Origin: JBBDYH01 sp040901795
GTDB lineage: Bacteria > Planctomycetota > Planctomycetia > Pirellulales > JALHPA01
DNA: 29,297 bases
Direction: 5' to 3'
Assembly: GCA_040901795.1 (NCBI GenBank)
Contig: JBBDYH010000065.1
Location: 1 to 29,297, forward strand
How positions within the stretch are numbered: position 1 is the stretch's first letter; every line of letters starts with the position of its first letter. This document shows, in pieces, positions 1-8,700 of the stretch. The notes beneath the pieces are model-generated. The model was not told where the DNA came from. It worked only from the letters and a program-made list of their open reading frames with translations, and ran no database searches. The position numbers and the translations under genes were made by a program.

Positions 1-129
1 GTCGGCGCAAGGCGTCAGTGTGATTTTGAAACCCGAAAGATCACCGTAGACCGACTGCGCATCCTGGTGAGCAATGCGTAACACCTCGGCAACGGCCAAA
101 CTTGCGCCTGATGGACTCACGGTCGCCAT
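1..129 (-). CDS. 5' end of an unknown protein (runs off the window)
   Basis: An open frame starts with ATG at 129 on the minus strand and stays open for 43 codons to the window edge, so only the N-terminus is visible. It begins MATVSPSGASLAVAEVL and continues with a hydrophilic stretch ending LTPCAD. A purine-rich AAGGAAG lies about 7 nt before the ATG and supports this start. There is no signal peptide, membrane segment or recognisable motif, and I cannot assign a family. A chance open frame of this length is possible in GC-rich DNA; the ribosome-binding site and protein-like composition make a real gene somewhat more likely. Confidence 0.45.
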   Translation of the reverse strand, partial: MATVSPSGASLAVAEVLRIAHQDAQSVYGDLSGFKITLTPCAD

Positions 130-482
130 TTTCGTCTTCCTTTCGCTACGTCTCACGGCGGATAACCAGGACCACCCGCGAGCCCACCTCTGCGGCTGTG
201 CGGCCCCGTACTATGATTAGCGTCCTCCGCGCGAATCAGCCACGGAACTCCAGTGTAGCTTGCTGCCTGCTCATCTGTACCACCACGACGACGTGCAATT
301 CGGCGTGTTTTAGAATACGCTGACGTGACCGTCGCGCCGAGGCCGACCTGTCTAACGCGGTTCGTTGGCTACTAGGAGCTTTGAAGTCGAGACACGCTTC
401 CTTGACGCGCGCTTTTCCCACGGCTAAATTGCGCGCGACCGCTGCCACTTTTACGCTGAACCCTGAACCCTTCTATTCCCCC
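130..482. other. Intergenic region between divergent genes
   Basis: This 353-bp stretch lies between the minus-strand partial gene and the plus-strand oxidoreductase. The short frames in it have arginine/serine-rich compositions typical of non-coding GC-rich DNA. I see no RNA gene, no strong hairpin and no convincing promoter pair. It presumably holds the promoters of both flanking genes. Confidence 0.4.
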
Positions 483-1592
483 ATGCCCGACAAAATCCGC
501 CTCGCAATCGTGGGCCTTGGCTTTGGCGCCGAGTTCATCCCCATTTACCAGGCCCATCCCAATGCCGAAATGGCGGCGATCTGCCGCCGCAATAAGGCGG
601 AGCTGGACAAAACGGGCGATCGGTTCGGCATCATGGGCCGCTACACCGACTTCAATGAGTTGCTCAAGGATCCGAATATCGACGCGGTCCACATCAACTC
701 ACCGATCCCCGACCACGCGGCGCAGAGCCTCGCGGCCCTGGCGGCCGGCAAGCACGTCGCCTGCACCGTGCCGATGGGCACCACCATCGACGAATGCCGC
801 GCCATCGTCGAAGCGCAGCGCAAAAGCGGCAAGGTCTACATGATGATGGAGACGGTCGTCTACGCGCGCGAGTATCTCTTTGCCAAGGAGCTATACGACA
901 AAGGTGAGCTCGGCCGCATCCAATTCCTCCGCGGCAGCCATCAGCAAGACATGGACGGCTGGCCCGACTACTGGCCCGGCCTGCCGCCGATGCACTACGC
1001 CACGCATTGCGTGAGCCCCTGTCTGGCGATCCTTGGCAAACACGCCGAGAGCGTCGTCTGCCACGGCTCGGGCCGCATCCGCGAAGAGCTGATCGGCCGC
1101 TACGGCAGCCCGTTCGCCATCGAGACCGCCACTTTCAAGATCAAAGACAGCGATGTGGTGGCCGAGGTCACGCGTAGCCTGTTCGACACCGCGCGCCAAT
1201 ACCGCGAGAGCTTCGACGTGACTGGCAGCGACAAGAGCTTCGAGTGGCAGCAAGTCGAAGTCGAAGAGCCGGTGATCCACACCCGCGGCAAGCCGGAGCC
1301 GGAGATTCCAAAGCGCGTCAAAGTGCCGGACTATGCCGGCCGCCTGCCGGAGCCAATTCGCAAGTTCACGCAGCCGGCCGCGATTCAGGACGCAGAGCAC
1401 CTCTCGTTCGTCCAAGGCGGTGGCCACGGCGGCTCGCATCCGCACCTGGCACACAACTTCCTCATGTCCTGCCTCGGCAAGCAGCCGGCGATGCCCGATG
1501 CGGCGACCAGCGCCAACTGGACGATGGTCGGCATCTGTGCGCACCAGTCCGCCATGAAGGGGGGCGAGCGCATCGCGATACCGGCGTTTTGA
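483..1592 (+). CDS. Gfo/Idh/MocA family NAD(P)-dependent oxidoreductase
   Basis: A 369-residue protein, usual length for the family, which oxidises or reduces sugars, inositols and related substrates with NAD(P). The frame is open from 381, but ATG at 483 puts the dinucleotide-binding strand right at the N-terminus (KIRLAIVGLGFGAEF, residues 4-18), as is normal. The Rossmann domain covers about residues 1-120 and the alpha/beta C-terminal domain about 125-360. The HINSPIPDHA segment (70-79) is the usual cofactor-side loop. The position of the family's EKP motif reads T95-V96-P97 within GKHVACTVPMG, so the usual active-site lysine is absent. A histidine-containing HYATHCVSP segment follows in the substrate domain. 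It stands alone, followed by a terminator-like hairpin. The family is clear; the substrate cannot be read from sequence. Confidence 0.93.
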   Translation: MPDKIRLAIVGLGFGAEFIPIYQAHPNAEMAAICRRNKAELDKTGDRFGIMGRYTDFNELLKDPNIDAVHINSPIPDHAAQSLAALAAGKHVACTVPMGTTIDECRAIVEAQRKSGKVYMMMETVVYAREYLFAKELYDKGELGRIQFLRGSHQQDMDGWPDYWPGLPPMHYATHCVSPCLAILGKHAESVVCHGSGRIREELIGRYGSPFAIETATFKIKDSDVVAEVTRSLFDTARQYRESFDVTGSDKSFEWQQVEVEEPVIHTRGKPEPEIPKRVKVPDYAGRLPEPIRKFTQPAAIQDAEHLSFVQGGGHGGSHPHLAHNFLMSCLGKQPAMPDAATSANWTMVGICAHQSAMKGGERIAIPAF

Positions 1593-1600
1593 CTCGCGAC

Positions 1601-1701
1601 TTTGGAGTGCGGCGACTCGTCGCCGCTTTCTTTTTCAAGCGGCTTACACTTCGCCAAGATCGTCTGAAATCCAAAGCGTTGACAAGTCAACGCACTCCAA
1701 A
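1601..1701. repeat. Compound palindromic element with 11-bp terminal inverted repeats
   Basis: The ends are exact inverted repeats: TTTGGAGTGCG at 1601-1611 and CGCACTCCAAA at 1691-1701. Just inside each end sits a hairpin with a 7-bp stem and 4-nt loop: GCGGCGA-CTCG-TCGCCGC (1609-1626) and GCGTTGA-CAAG-TCAACGC (1676-1693). The element fills the gap between two convergent genes. The structure resembles a small non-autonomous palindromic (MITE- or REP-like) unit; no coding capacity is visible. Confidence 0.7.
1609..1635 (+). terminator. Probable rho-independent terminator of the oxidoreductase gene
   Basis: The perfect 7-bp GC-rich stem with a CTCG loop at 1609-1626 is followed at once by TTTCTTTTT, 17 nt after the stop codon at 1592. 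This is the left hairpin of the surrounding palindromic element, so the repeat seems to supply the terminator. Confidence 0.6.
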
Positions 1702-1702
1702 A

Positions 1703-2800
1703 CTAGTAGCCGATTTCCGCACGCAGGAAGAGCCCGTCGAACGACATGATGTCGGCGTCGTCGGCGCCTCCGAACGCGGTATCGACCGGCGCGATCGGCA
1801 GTTGCTCGCCATCGAACGTGCCGCCCGACGTTCCCAGGTTAAACCACGCCTGGAACAGCCACCCAGCGGTGAACCGAACCCGATCGTTCGGCAACCAGGC
1901 CACGCCCAATTCGCTTTCCAGGACGGGTGTGGTGCGCACGCGGTCGGCCGTCTGGCCGCCGCTAGCCCCGGTCAGCGTCACGTCGGTCGAAACGTCGTAC
2001 TGGCCGACCAACAAGGCCATCGCCCCCTTGGCAAACAGTGAAAACTGCCGGCACTGGCCGCGACGGATGTCGCCCGTCAAACTCAGATACGGTCCCACCC
2101 CGAAGTAGTCGACCTCGAAGACGCCATTGCTGGTCACGGCGCCGGCAGCGCTGATTGTGGAATCGTAAAACTGGCTCACGTCCGCGAACCGCAAACCGGC
2201 GGAGTAGAGAAAACCGAGCCCGTCACAGTTGTTCCCAATCGGCCGCAGATATTCGAGATCGAAAACATTCATTTGCACTGTGGCGGTGGCGCCAATTTCC
2301 GTTCCCGTCGGGCCAAGGTTGCCAAACGGATCGACAATCGTCTGACCCGCGCCTGCGGTTCCGCTGACAAATGTCTCGGCGTCCAAGTACCAGTAGGTCA
2401 GTCGCACGTCGGCGCAGTCGTTGAGGTGATATCCGAGGAATAGCCGCATCGAACTCTCGTAGTCGAAGTCCAGCTCGTGCGCGGCAACTCGGCGACTAAA
2501 ACCTGTCGCGCCGATCGAGTCGGTCACCGTGGCAAAGGCGACGGCCTCGCTGAAGTGCGGACGGATGTGCCGGTATTCCGCGCCGGCGAACAACCGCGCT
2601 CGCCAAGGCGCCGGGTAGCAGTCCTCGGCGCACATTCCGTCGAGCATCATCTGCTCGTCGCCCATTTCGAGGGGTCGCTGAGCCGCGGCGCTGTCGTCCA
2701 GCGTTGCGTCACCGGGCTCTTCTTCCGTTTGCGCCATGGCCAGTCCGCCGCCGGCAACCAGCACCAGGATTACCAGCGCAAAACGTTTGAGGATTATCAT
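1703..2800 (-). CDS. BBP7 / Lpg1974-type outer-membrane beta-barrel protein
   Basis: A 365-residue protein. The chosen ATG at 2800 gives a clear signal peptide, MIILKRFALVILVLVAGGGLAMAQ; a GTG at 2809 preceded by AAGGTGA is an alternative start. After an acidic linker (TEEEPGDATLDDSAAAQ) come alternating hydrophobic/polar strands: FAGAEYRHIRPHFSEAVAF, MRLFLGYHLND, VRLTYWYLDAE, NVFDLEYLRPIG, VRFTAGWLFQAWFNLG, ending in LRAEIGY with a terminal tyrosine, as expected for barrel assembly. The NVFDLEYLR segment and the conserved loop after 'LGYHLND' match my recollection of planctomycete BBP7 and Legionella Lpg1974 pore-type barrels. The inferred location is the outer membrane. It is convergent with the oxidoreductase and appears monocistronic. 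Cargo or ligand is unknown. Confidence 0.8.
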   Translation of the reverse strand: MIILKRFALVILVLVAGGGLAMAQTEEEPGDATLDDSAAAQRPLEMGDEQMMLDGMCAEDCYPAPWRARLFAGAEYRHIRPHFSEAVAFATVTDSIGATGFSRRVAAHELDFDYESSMRLFLGYHLNDCADVRLTYWYLDAETFVSGTAGAGQTIVDPFGNLGPTGTEIGATATVQMNVFDLEYLRPIGNNCDGLGFLYSAGLRFADVSQFYDSTISAAGAVTSNGVFEVDYFGVGPYLSLTGDIRRGQCRQFSLFAKGAMALLVGQYDVSTDVTLTGASGGQTADRVRTTPVLESELGVAWLPNDRVRFTAGWLFQAWFNLGTSGGTFDGEQLPIAPVDTAFGGADDADIMSFDGLFLRAEIGY

Positions 2801-2952
2801 TAGGTCCACGTGTTCACCTTTGATGGCTGCGCGTTCCGGCCCTGAAATTCGATACAAACCGTACTGTTGTGATCGGCTGATAGAATCGGAGCCTCAAGCA
2901 CATTCGTTACGCCCGGCAAAGATTGCCTGGATTGCCTCTTTTCTCGTTTTCT

Positions 2953-3131
2953 CGTTCCCACGCTCTGCGTGGGAACGCTGCCAAGACGCTCCGCGTCGCG
3001 AACTGCCGGCGTAGCCAACCCGTCCGATTGCGGATTCCCAGACGACGGATTGATTCGCGCCGCGGAGCGGCACGCTTTCGTTCCCACGCAGAGCGTGGGA
3101 ACGAGGAGCAAGCTAAAGCTTGAACTCCAAC
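2953..3131. repeat. Compound repeat, copy A, upstream of the FadL-like gene
   Basis: Starts with a 25-bp palindromic unit at 2953-2977 (10-bp stem GTTCCCACGC/GCGTGGGAAC) whose exact reverse complement appears at 3079-3103. It ends with the unit GCAAGCTAAAGCTTGAACTC at about 3108-3127, which also occurs at 4781-4803 and three times in tandem near 20.3 kb. The middle contains TTCGCGCCGCGGAGCGG, nearly repeated in copy B. The order of parts is the same as in copy B, so the two are direct repeats flanking the FadL-like gene. Confidence 0.8.
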
Positions 3132-3262
3132 TTCCCCTTACCGATCATGCCTATTCTGCCGCCCCCGCGGCATTTGGCGAAGCTGCCCGCATTCCCCGGA
3201 CGAAGCATGCATTGATTGAACGCGGTCCGATCCAAGCAACCCCACCCGCTTCGAGCACTGCC

Positions 3263-4543
3263 ATGCGGCACTTTACGCCCCTCTTCGCATTGACGTTGAC
3301 CGTGCTGGCTTTCACCGCGCTGGAGGCACGTGGCGACGGCGTTGTGCGCGACGGCGTGGGCGCGATTTCGACCGCGCGCGGCGGCACGAACCTCGGCTTC
3401 GCAGACAATGCAGCGATCATCCTCGACAACCCCGCCGGCATGTCGAACGCTCCCGATTGCGGTTTCTGGGAGCTGGGTGTCGACACTGTCATTTGCGATC
3501 TCCACTACTCCGATGCAGACAACGACGTGGATAATGAGGTCAAGGGTTTCCCGTCGGGCATGTTCGGTCTCGTGCGGCATGTGCCGAATAGCGCCTGGTC
3601 GTATGGCCTGGGCGTCTTTGCGCCGGCGGGCTTCAGCGCCGAATTTGATATGGTCAACCCGCACACCGGCCCGGTGCGGCAAAAATCGCTGGGCGTGTTG
3701 GGCAAGATACTGCCGGGTCTGTCGTGCCAGGTCACCGACCGGCTTTCGATCGGTGGCACCGTGGGTGTTGGCATCGGCCACGTGGAGCTGGAAGGTCCGT
3801 TCTACGTGCAGACCGGACCGCTGGCCGGCGCCCCGACGTTGATGGACCTGCAAGCCACCGACGCCGCAGTGGTCGGCAGCCTGGGTTTGCAATACGTGCT
3901 CACGCCGCGAACGACGATTGGCGTGTCGTATACGGAGGAGACACGGTTCATTTTCGACGGTACCACTCGGGCCACGTTGATCACGCCGGGAGGTCTGGTC
4001 GGGTCGGACTTCGATACACAGATCGACCTCGTCTGGCCGCGCTCGCTCGGCGTCGGCCTCAAGCACGAGCTGTGTCCCTGCCGGCGGATCGGCGTGGACG
4101 TGATCTGGTATGACTGGTCGCACGCCTTTGACCGGCTCGATCTGAGGTTCAGCAACCCGTCGAATCCGATCGTTGGAGGAATCATTCCCGGCGGCGTGCT
4201 CAGCGACAGCCTGGCGATGGACTGGGAAGATTCGGTCTCACTGCGGCTGGGTTACGAATGGGATTCGAGCGACATGGTTACCTGGCGACTGGGATACGTC
4301 TATCACGACGCGCCGGTGCCGGATGCGACCCTCAATCCGTTCATCGATGGCGTCCTGGAACACGCATTCGCGTTGGGCGTGAGCCGCCTCTATGAAGACG
4401 CCTCGTTGAACCTGGCGTATCAGTACTCGTTCGGCGACGAGCGGCGCGTGGGCGACAGCGCCTTGGCCGGCGACGACTTCAGCAACAGCACCTTCGACGC
4501 CGACGCGCACTGGGTGTCGTTCAGCGTGCTCGTGCCGTACTAA
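3263..4543 (+). CDS. FadL/OmpP1/TodX-family outer-membrane transport protein
   Basis: A 426-residue protein starting at ATG 3263, chosen because it begins a signal peptide (MRHFTPLFALTLTVLAFTALEARG). The frame is open further upstream, but that part lies in the palindromic repeat. The mature N-terminus reads GDGVVRDGVGAISTARGGTNLGFADNAA followed by NPAGMSN: the conserved start of FadL-type proteins, where the N-terminal segment plugs the barrel. Amphipathic strands follow (WSYGLGVFAPAGFSAEFD, RTTIGVSYTEETRFIFDG, VTWRLGYVYHDAPVPD, DASLNLAYQYSFGDERR), with WVSFSVLVPY ending in an aromatic residue. FadL proteins carry long-chain fatty acids and other hydrophobic molecules across the outer membrane; the ligand here is unknown. 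No strong ribosome-binding site is visible. The gene is isolated between two copies of a compound repeat. Confidence 0.88.
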   Translation: MRHFTPLFALTLTVLAFTALEARGDGVVRDGVGAISTARGGTNLGFADNAAIILDNPAGMSNAPDCGFWELGVDTVICDLHYSDADNDVDNEVKGFPSGMFGLVRHVPNSAWSYGLGVFAPAGFSAEFDMVNPHTGPVRQKSLGVLGKILPGLSCQVTDRLSIGGTVGVGIGHVELEGPFYVQTGPLAGAPTLMDLQATDAAVVGSLGLQYVLTPRTTIGVSYTEETRFIFDGTTRATLITPGGLVGSDFDTQIDLVWPRSLGVGLKHELCPCRRIGVDVIWYDWSHAFDRLDLRFSNPSNPIVGGIIPGGVLSDSLAMDWEDSVSLRLGYEWDSSDMVTWRLGYVYHDAPVPDATLNPFIDGVLEHAFALGVSRLYEDASLNLAYQYSFGDERRVGDSALAGDDFSNSTFDADAHWVSFSVLVPY

Positions 4544-4563
4544 TGCAGCCCTCTTCGTGTAGC

Positions 4564-4605
4564 CCTCTCGCTCCGCGAGAGGATGCATCACGCGGAAGCG
4601 TGATG
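4564..4605. repeat. Two short hairpins downstream of the FadL-like gene
   Basis: CCTCTCG-CTCCG-CGAGAGG (4564-4582) and CATCACGC-GGAA-GCGTGATG (4586-4605) are perfect stems of 7 and 8 bp starting 20 nt after the stop codon. No T-run follows, so they look like REP-type units rather than a classical terminator, though they may still attenuate or protect the transcript end. Confidence 0.65.
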
Positions 4606-4613
4606 TCTACACT

Positions 4614-4803
4614 CGTTCCCACGCTCTGCGTGGGAACGCGCTCCTGGCCGCTCCGCGGCGCGAGCGTCTACAAGATCGCCCGAGCCGGTCTTCACTGCAT
4701 GCCATCGCCGCGCGACTCTGCAGTTCGCGCCGCAGAGCGGCCGGCTTTTCGTTCCCACGCGAAGCGTCACAACGAGGAGACAAGCTAAAGCTTGAACTCC
4801 AAC
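4614..4803. repeat. Compound repeat, copy B, downstream of the FadL-like gene
   Basis: The 25-bp palindromic unit at 4614-4638 is identical to that at 2953-2977. The right-hand counterpart at 4750-4774 is degenerate (CGAAGCGTCAC in place of the intact arm). The TTCGCGCCGCAGAGCGG inner segment and the terminal CAAGCTAAAGCTTGAACTCC (4781-4800) match copy A in order and orientation. Confidence 0.78.
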
Positions 4804-4843
4804 ATCTCCCCATCTCGCTGCGTATCTCCCCATCTCCTTGCGG
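4804..4843. repeat. Two-copy 20-bp tandem repeat
   Basis: ATCTCCCCATCTCGCTGCGT (4804-4823) is followed directly by a similar unit, ATCTCCCCATCTCCTTGCGG (4824-4843). It lies in the 240-bp gap before the sigma-factor gene; the remainder of that gap shows no clear promoter or gene. Confidence 0.7.
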
Positions 4844-5043
4844 GTATCCGCATCCCCGGACGGCGAAATATCTTCGGATTATTCCGGCCCCCGCCAGTTT
4901 TTCCTGTTACATTCGGTCGACGACTGGTTGATTAGCTGTAGGGGGCGAAACAAAAGGGGACTGGCTCCGAGCGGGGGTTGGAGTTTGCGACGCATTCTCG
5001 CGTTCGATGCGAGGTGCCTATCCCCTTTTTGTTGGGGCGCCAG

Positions 5044-5673
5044 ATGCCGTCTTCCAAAGACAGCGACGAACAGCTTCTCTCTCGCGCCGCCGCGGGCGAG
5101 GCGGCGGCCCTGGATGAACTTTTGCGACAGAATCGCCAGCGGTTGAAACAAATGGTCCACGTCCAGCTCGATGCCCGACTGCAAGCCCGCGTTGATCCCT
5201 CGGACGTGGTTCAGGAAGCGATGATCGAGGCGGCGCGGCGGTTTCCCGCATTCCTCCGCGAGCGGCCGCTGCCGTTTTACCCCTGGCTGCGGCAGATCGC
5301 GCTGGACCGAATCAGCCGGATGCACCGCAGTCACCTGCGGATGGCCCGGCGCAACCTCCGCCGCGAGACGCCGCTGGAGCCGCTGCTCCCGGATGACTCG
5401 CTGCAGCAGTTGGCCAATTGCGTGCTGTATCACGGCAGCGACCCGGCGAAGCGATTAGCGCGGAAGGAAACCGGCGAGCAGATCCGCGAGGCGCTGGCGC
5501 GGTTGGCCAAGGACGATCGCGAAGTGCTGGTGTTGCGATTTCTCGAGCATCTCTCGGCGGCAGAAGCGGCCGCGGTGATGGGTGTCTCGGAGGCGGCGCT
5601 GCGGATGCGGCAACTGCGGGCGTTGCAGCGGTTTCAGAAATTGATCGGCGACGTGCTGACGAGCGAGGATTGA
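5044..5673 (+). CDS. ECF-type RNA polymerase sigma factor (planctomycete kinase-linked type)
   Basis: A 209-residue sigma-70-family factor that would direct RNA polymerase to a dedicated promoter set. Region 2 is seen at about residues 20-100, including DPSDVVQEAMIEAARRF (51-67) and PFYPWLRQIALDRI (77-90). Region 4 lies at about 152-205, with VLVLRFLEHLSAAEAAAVMG and the helix-turn-helix VSEAALRMRQLRALQRF. Regions 1 and 3 are missing, as in ECF factors. ATG at 5044 fits the family start; the upstream frame to 4978 looks non-coding. The next gene downstream, 108 bp away on the same strand, is a transmembrane Ser/Thr kinase. Such sigma/kinase pairs are known in Planctomycetes, so control by the kinase is a reasonable inference. 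No anti-sigma gene is present. Confidence 0.92.
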   Translation: MPSSKDSDEQLLSRAAAGEAAALDELLRQNRQRLKQMVHVQLDARLQARVDPSDVVQEAMIEAARRFPAFLRERPLPFYPWLRQIALDRISRMHRSHLRMARRNLRRETPLEPLLPDDSLQQLANCVLYHGSDPAKRLARKETGEQIREALARLAKDDREVLVLRFLEHLSAAEAAAVMGVSEAALRMRQLRALQRFQKLIGDVLTSED

Positions 5674-5679
5674 GGTGAG

Positions 5680-5756
5680 GGGGTCGGGAGTCGTTTTTCG
5701 CGGTGTGCCCATTACACGAACGTGGACTTGGATAGCGAAAAACGACTCCCGACCCC
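5680..5756. repeat. Long inverted repeat between sigma-factor and kinase genes
   Basis: Two 22-bp arms, 5680-5701 and 5735-5756, are exact reverse complements (core GTCGGGAGTCGTTTTTCGC / GCGAAAAACGACTCCCGAC) around a 33-nt loop. The transcript would form a very stable stem between the two genes, so it may end or process the sigma mRNA, or uncouple the two genes. The element looks like an inserted palindromic repeat. Confidence 0.85.
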
Positions 5757-5781
5757 TTGGCCTGAGCATTGAGGACCGACC

Positions 5782-8700
5782 ATGAACGACACGCAAACGC
5801 TTATTGCACCGCCGCAAGCCGGCGAATCGCTGGCGCTGGTGGTCGAGGAACTGGCGCGCCGCTTCGAAGAGGGCGAAGCCGTCGACGCCGCAGCGTTTAT
5901 TGCCCGCTATCCGCAGCACGAGACGGCGCTTGCGCAGCTTCTGCCGGCGATGGCGGCACTTGCACAGTTTGGCAACTCGAACGGCGCCGCGCTCGCACTA
6001 GATCCGCTGGCCGGTGTCACCGACGAAGCGGGTCGGCTGGGCGATTTCAGGATCATCCGCGAGATCGGACGCGGCGGGATGGGTGTGGTCTACGAGGCGG
6101 AGCAGATTTCGTTGTCGCGCCGCGTGGCGCTCAAGGTGCTGCCATTTGCGGGGGTGCTCGACGAGCGACACTTAAAACGGTTCAAGCTCGAAGCCGCGGC
6201 AGCAGCGGCGCTCAAGCATCCCAACATCGTCAGCGTGTACTGCGTGGGCTGCGAGCGGGGCGTGCATTTCTACGCAATGGAGTACGTCGAGGGGCAGACG
6301 CTGGCGGCCGTCGTTGACGGCCTGAAGTGCGGAGTGCGGAATGCGGAGTGCGGAGTGACAGGAGATTCGCGGAATGGCGATCTTGCCGGTACTCCGAACT
6401 CCGAACTCCGAACTCCACACTCCATCGACACCGTCGCCGCCGCGCTCTCCACCCTTCACAGCGAAAAGCCTGGCGACTTCTTCCGCCGCATCGCCGAGCT
6501 GGGAATCCAGGCTGCCGAGGCGCTCCATCACGCCCACGAGATGGGCATCATCCACCGCGACATCAAACCGGCGAATCTGCTTCTCGATCTCGAAGGCAAA
6601 CTCTACATCACCGACTTCGGCCTCGCTCGCCTCTCGACCGACGCCGGCCTGACGCTGACCGGCGACATGCTCGGCACGCTGCGCTACATGAGCCCGGAGC
6701 AGGCCTCCGGCGCCAAACTGCTCGACGAGCGAACGGATATCTATTCGCTGGGCGTGACACTCTACGAGCTGCTGGCTTTGCGACCGGCATTTGCCGAGAA
6801 CGACCGGCAAAAGCTCCTTCGCCAGGTGGCCGAGCAAGAGCCGCAGCGGCTGCGAGCGATCAATCCGCGGATCCCCGCCGATTTGGAAACGATCATACTC
6901 AAAGCGATGGCGAAGGAGCCCGACGAGCGCTACGCCGCGGCCAGGCAGCTCGCGACCGACCTGGCGCAGTTCGTTGCCGACAAACCCATCGCCGCTCGCC
7001 GCCCCTCGTTGGCGGTCCGCGTTCACCGCTGGGGCCGGCGCCACGTCGCCGCGGTCATGAGCCTGGTCATCGTGCTGGCACTTTTGCTGACCGTTCTCGG
7101 TGTCGCGTTGGCGTTGATCTCCTTGGAGCAAGCCAGAACCGCCGGGGCGCTAGCCAAACGAGATTCAGCCGTCCGACAGGCGCACGCCAACCTGGGCGTC
7201 GCGGCCGAGGCCGTCGACAAGCTTTACACGAACTTTGCTGTCGCGTGGGTGGCCAGCGAAACGGCGCCGACGAGCGTGCAACAAGACTTCCTCCGACAGG
7301 CGGCGGAATTCTATTGGCGAATCGTCGAGACACCCGCCGAAACCCCGCAGGACCGCTTCATGCAGGCCACGGCGTACGAGCGCATCGGCGAATTGGAAAA
7401 GTATCTGGAAAACTACGAAGAGGCTCTCGATGCGCTCGAGGAGTCACTCGAAATCGGCCGGCAGCTCCACAAAGAGTTTCCCGCGGACGGGATCTATCGG
7501 GAGGCCCTAACGGTTGCGCTCTACAACCTTGGCGCCGTCCTCCATCGATTGAACGAATTGGATAAGGCCGACAATGCTTACCGCGAGGCAATTGAACTTC
7601 TTCCATCTCTTCCGGACAACAAGAGCAACACCGACCGCCATATCGCCTGTCTGATGGATTATGCGAACCTGAATCGCCAACGTGGAGACTTCGATCAGGC
7701 AACCCGTCTGGTCAAAGAAGCTCAACAGCAAGTGGCAAACCTCAGAAAGCAGATGCCCGATGCGGACGACTGGCGAATGCATGACATCTTCCGCAAGTTT
7801 ACGGCGGCGGACATCTTGCTCGACCAAGGCCGCGTCGAGGAGGCCCACAAAGAAAACCAAGGTGCCCTGAATCAATGTCAGTATTTGCGCACGCACACCT
7901 TTCATGACTATCGCCCGCTGCTGCAAAACGAGGCGAGTCTTAAGGTGCAGGCGGCCCGCATCGCGGACAAGCGCGGACAACTTCCAGAAGCAATTACGCA
8001 CTATCGAGGCGCCCTGGACTTGATGCGCCAAAGCTTCAAGGCCAAGCGGACGCCCGAAGGGGTCGTAGTCGCCTCGATTAGCCGCAAAGTGAATTATGAT
8101 GGGAACTTCGAGCCCGGCCCATTCTGCAGCTACGTGGAGACGCAACTGCAGCTTGCCGACGTGCTGCGCCGCGCGGGCCGTCCCCACGACGCCGAAGTCG
8201 AGGCGGGTGCCGCTGTCCTCGTCGCCAATGTGCTGAGGGCAGAAAGGCCCGAAGTCCTTCGCTACCGCGTCGCCTGCGCAAATGCCTGGGCAGTCGCGGC
8301 CCACTTGCTCTCCACAGTCCGTGCCGATGAGTCGAAGCCCGCGTACCGCGTTGCGGCCCGACACTGGTTCGAGGCGCTGCAAAAGTTCCCTGGCGCCGAT
8401 CGGTATCAAAGTGGCATTCACGGCCGCCTCGCCGACCTCCAGTTTTTCCGAGGAATCTTCCCCGATGACTTGGCTAAGAACGCCGCAACTGACGAGGAGA
8501 TGGACGTTTCTCTCGGCGACACTGTTTTTGCACACCACGCCCGGGCTACCTCCTGGTTTCGGGGCCAGGGCTGGGGCGATTCCCTCCATTTTGCCACGGA
8601 ATCAGCCAAGCTCCGCAAAAAGGACCGCGCCTACGACTGGCTGTACGTGGCCATGAACCATGCGCACCTGGGAAAGCCCGGAGTAGCACAAAAATGGTAC

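Noticed and set aside
381..482. Extended N-terminus of the oxidoreductase
   Set aside because: The upstream codons do not look like protein and would move the dinucleotide-binding strand away from the N-terminus.
2801..2857. Upstream start for the BBP7-like protein
   Set aside because: The extra 19 residues would place a charged segment before the clear signal peptide that begins at 2800.
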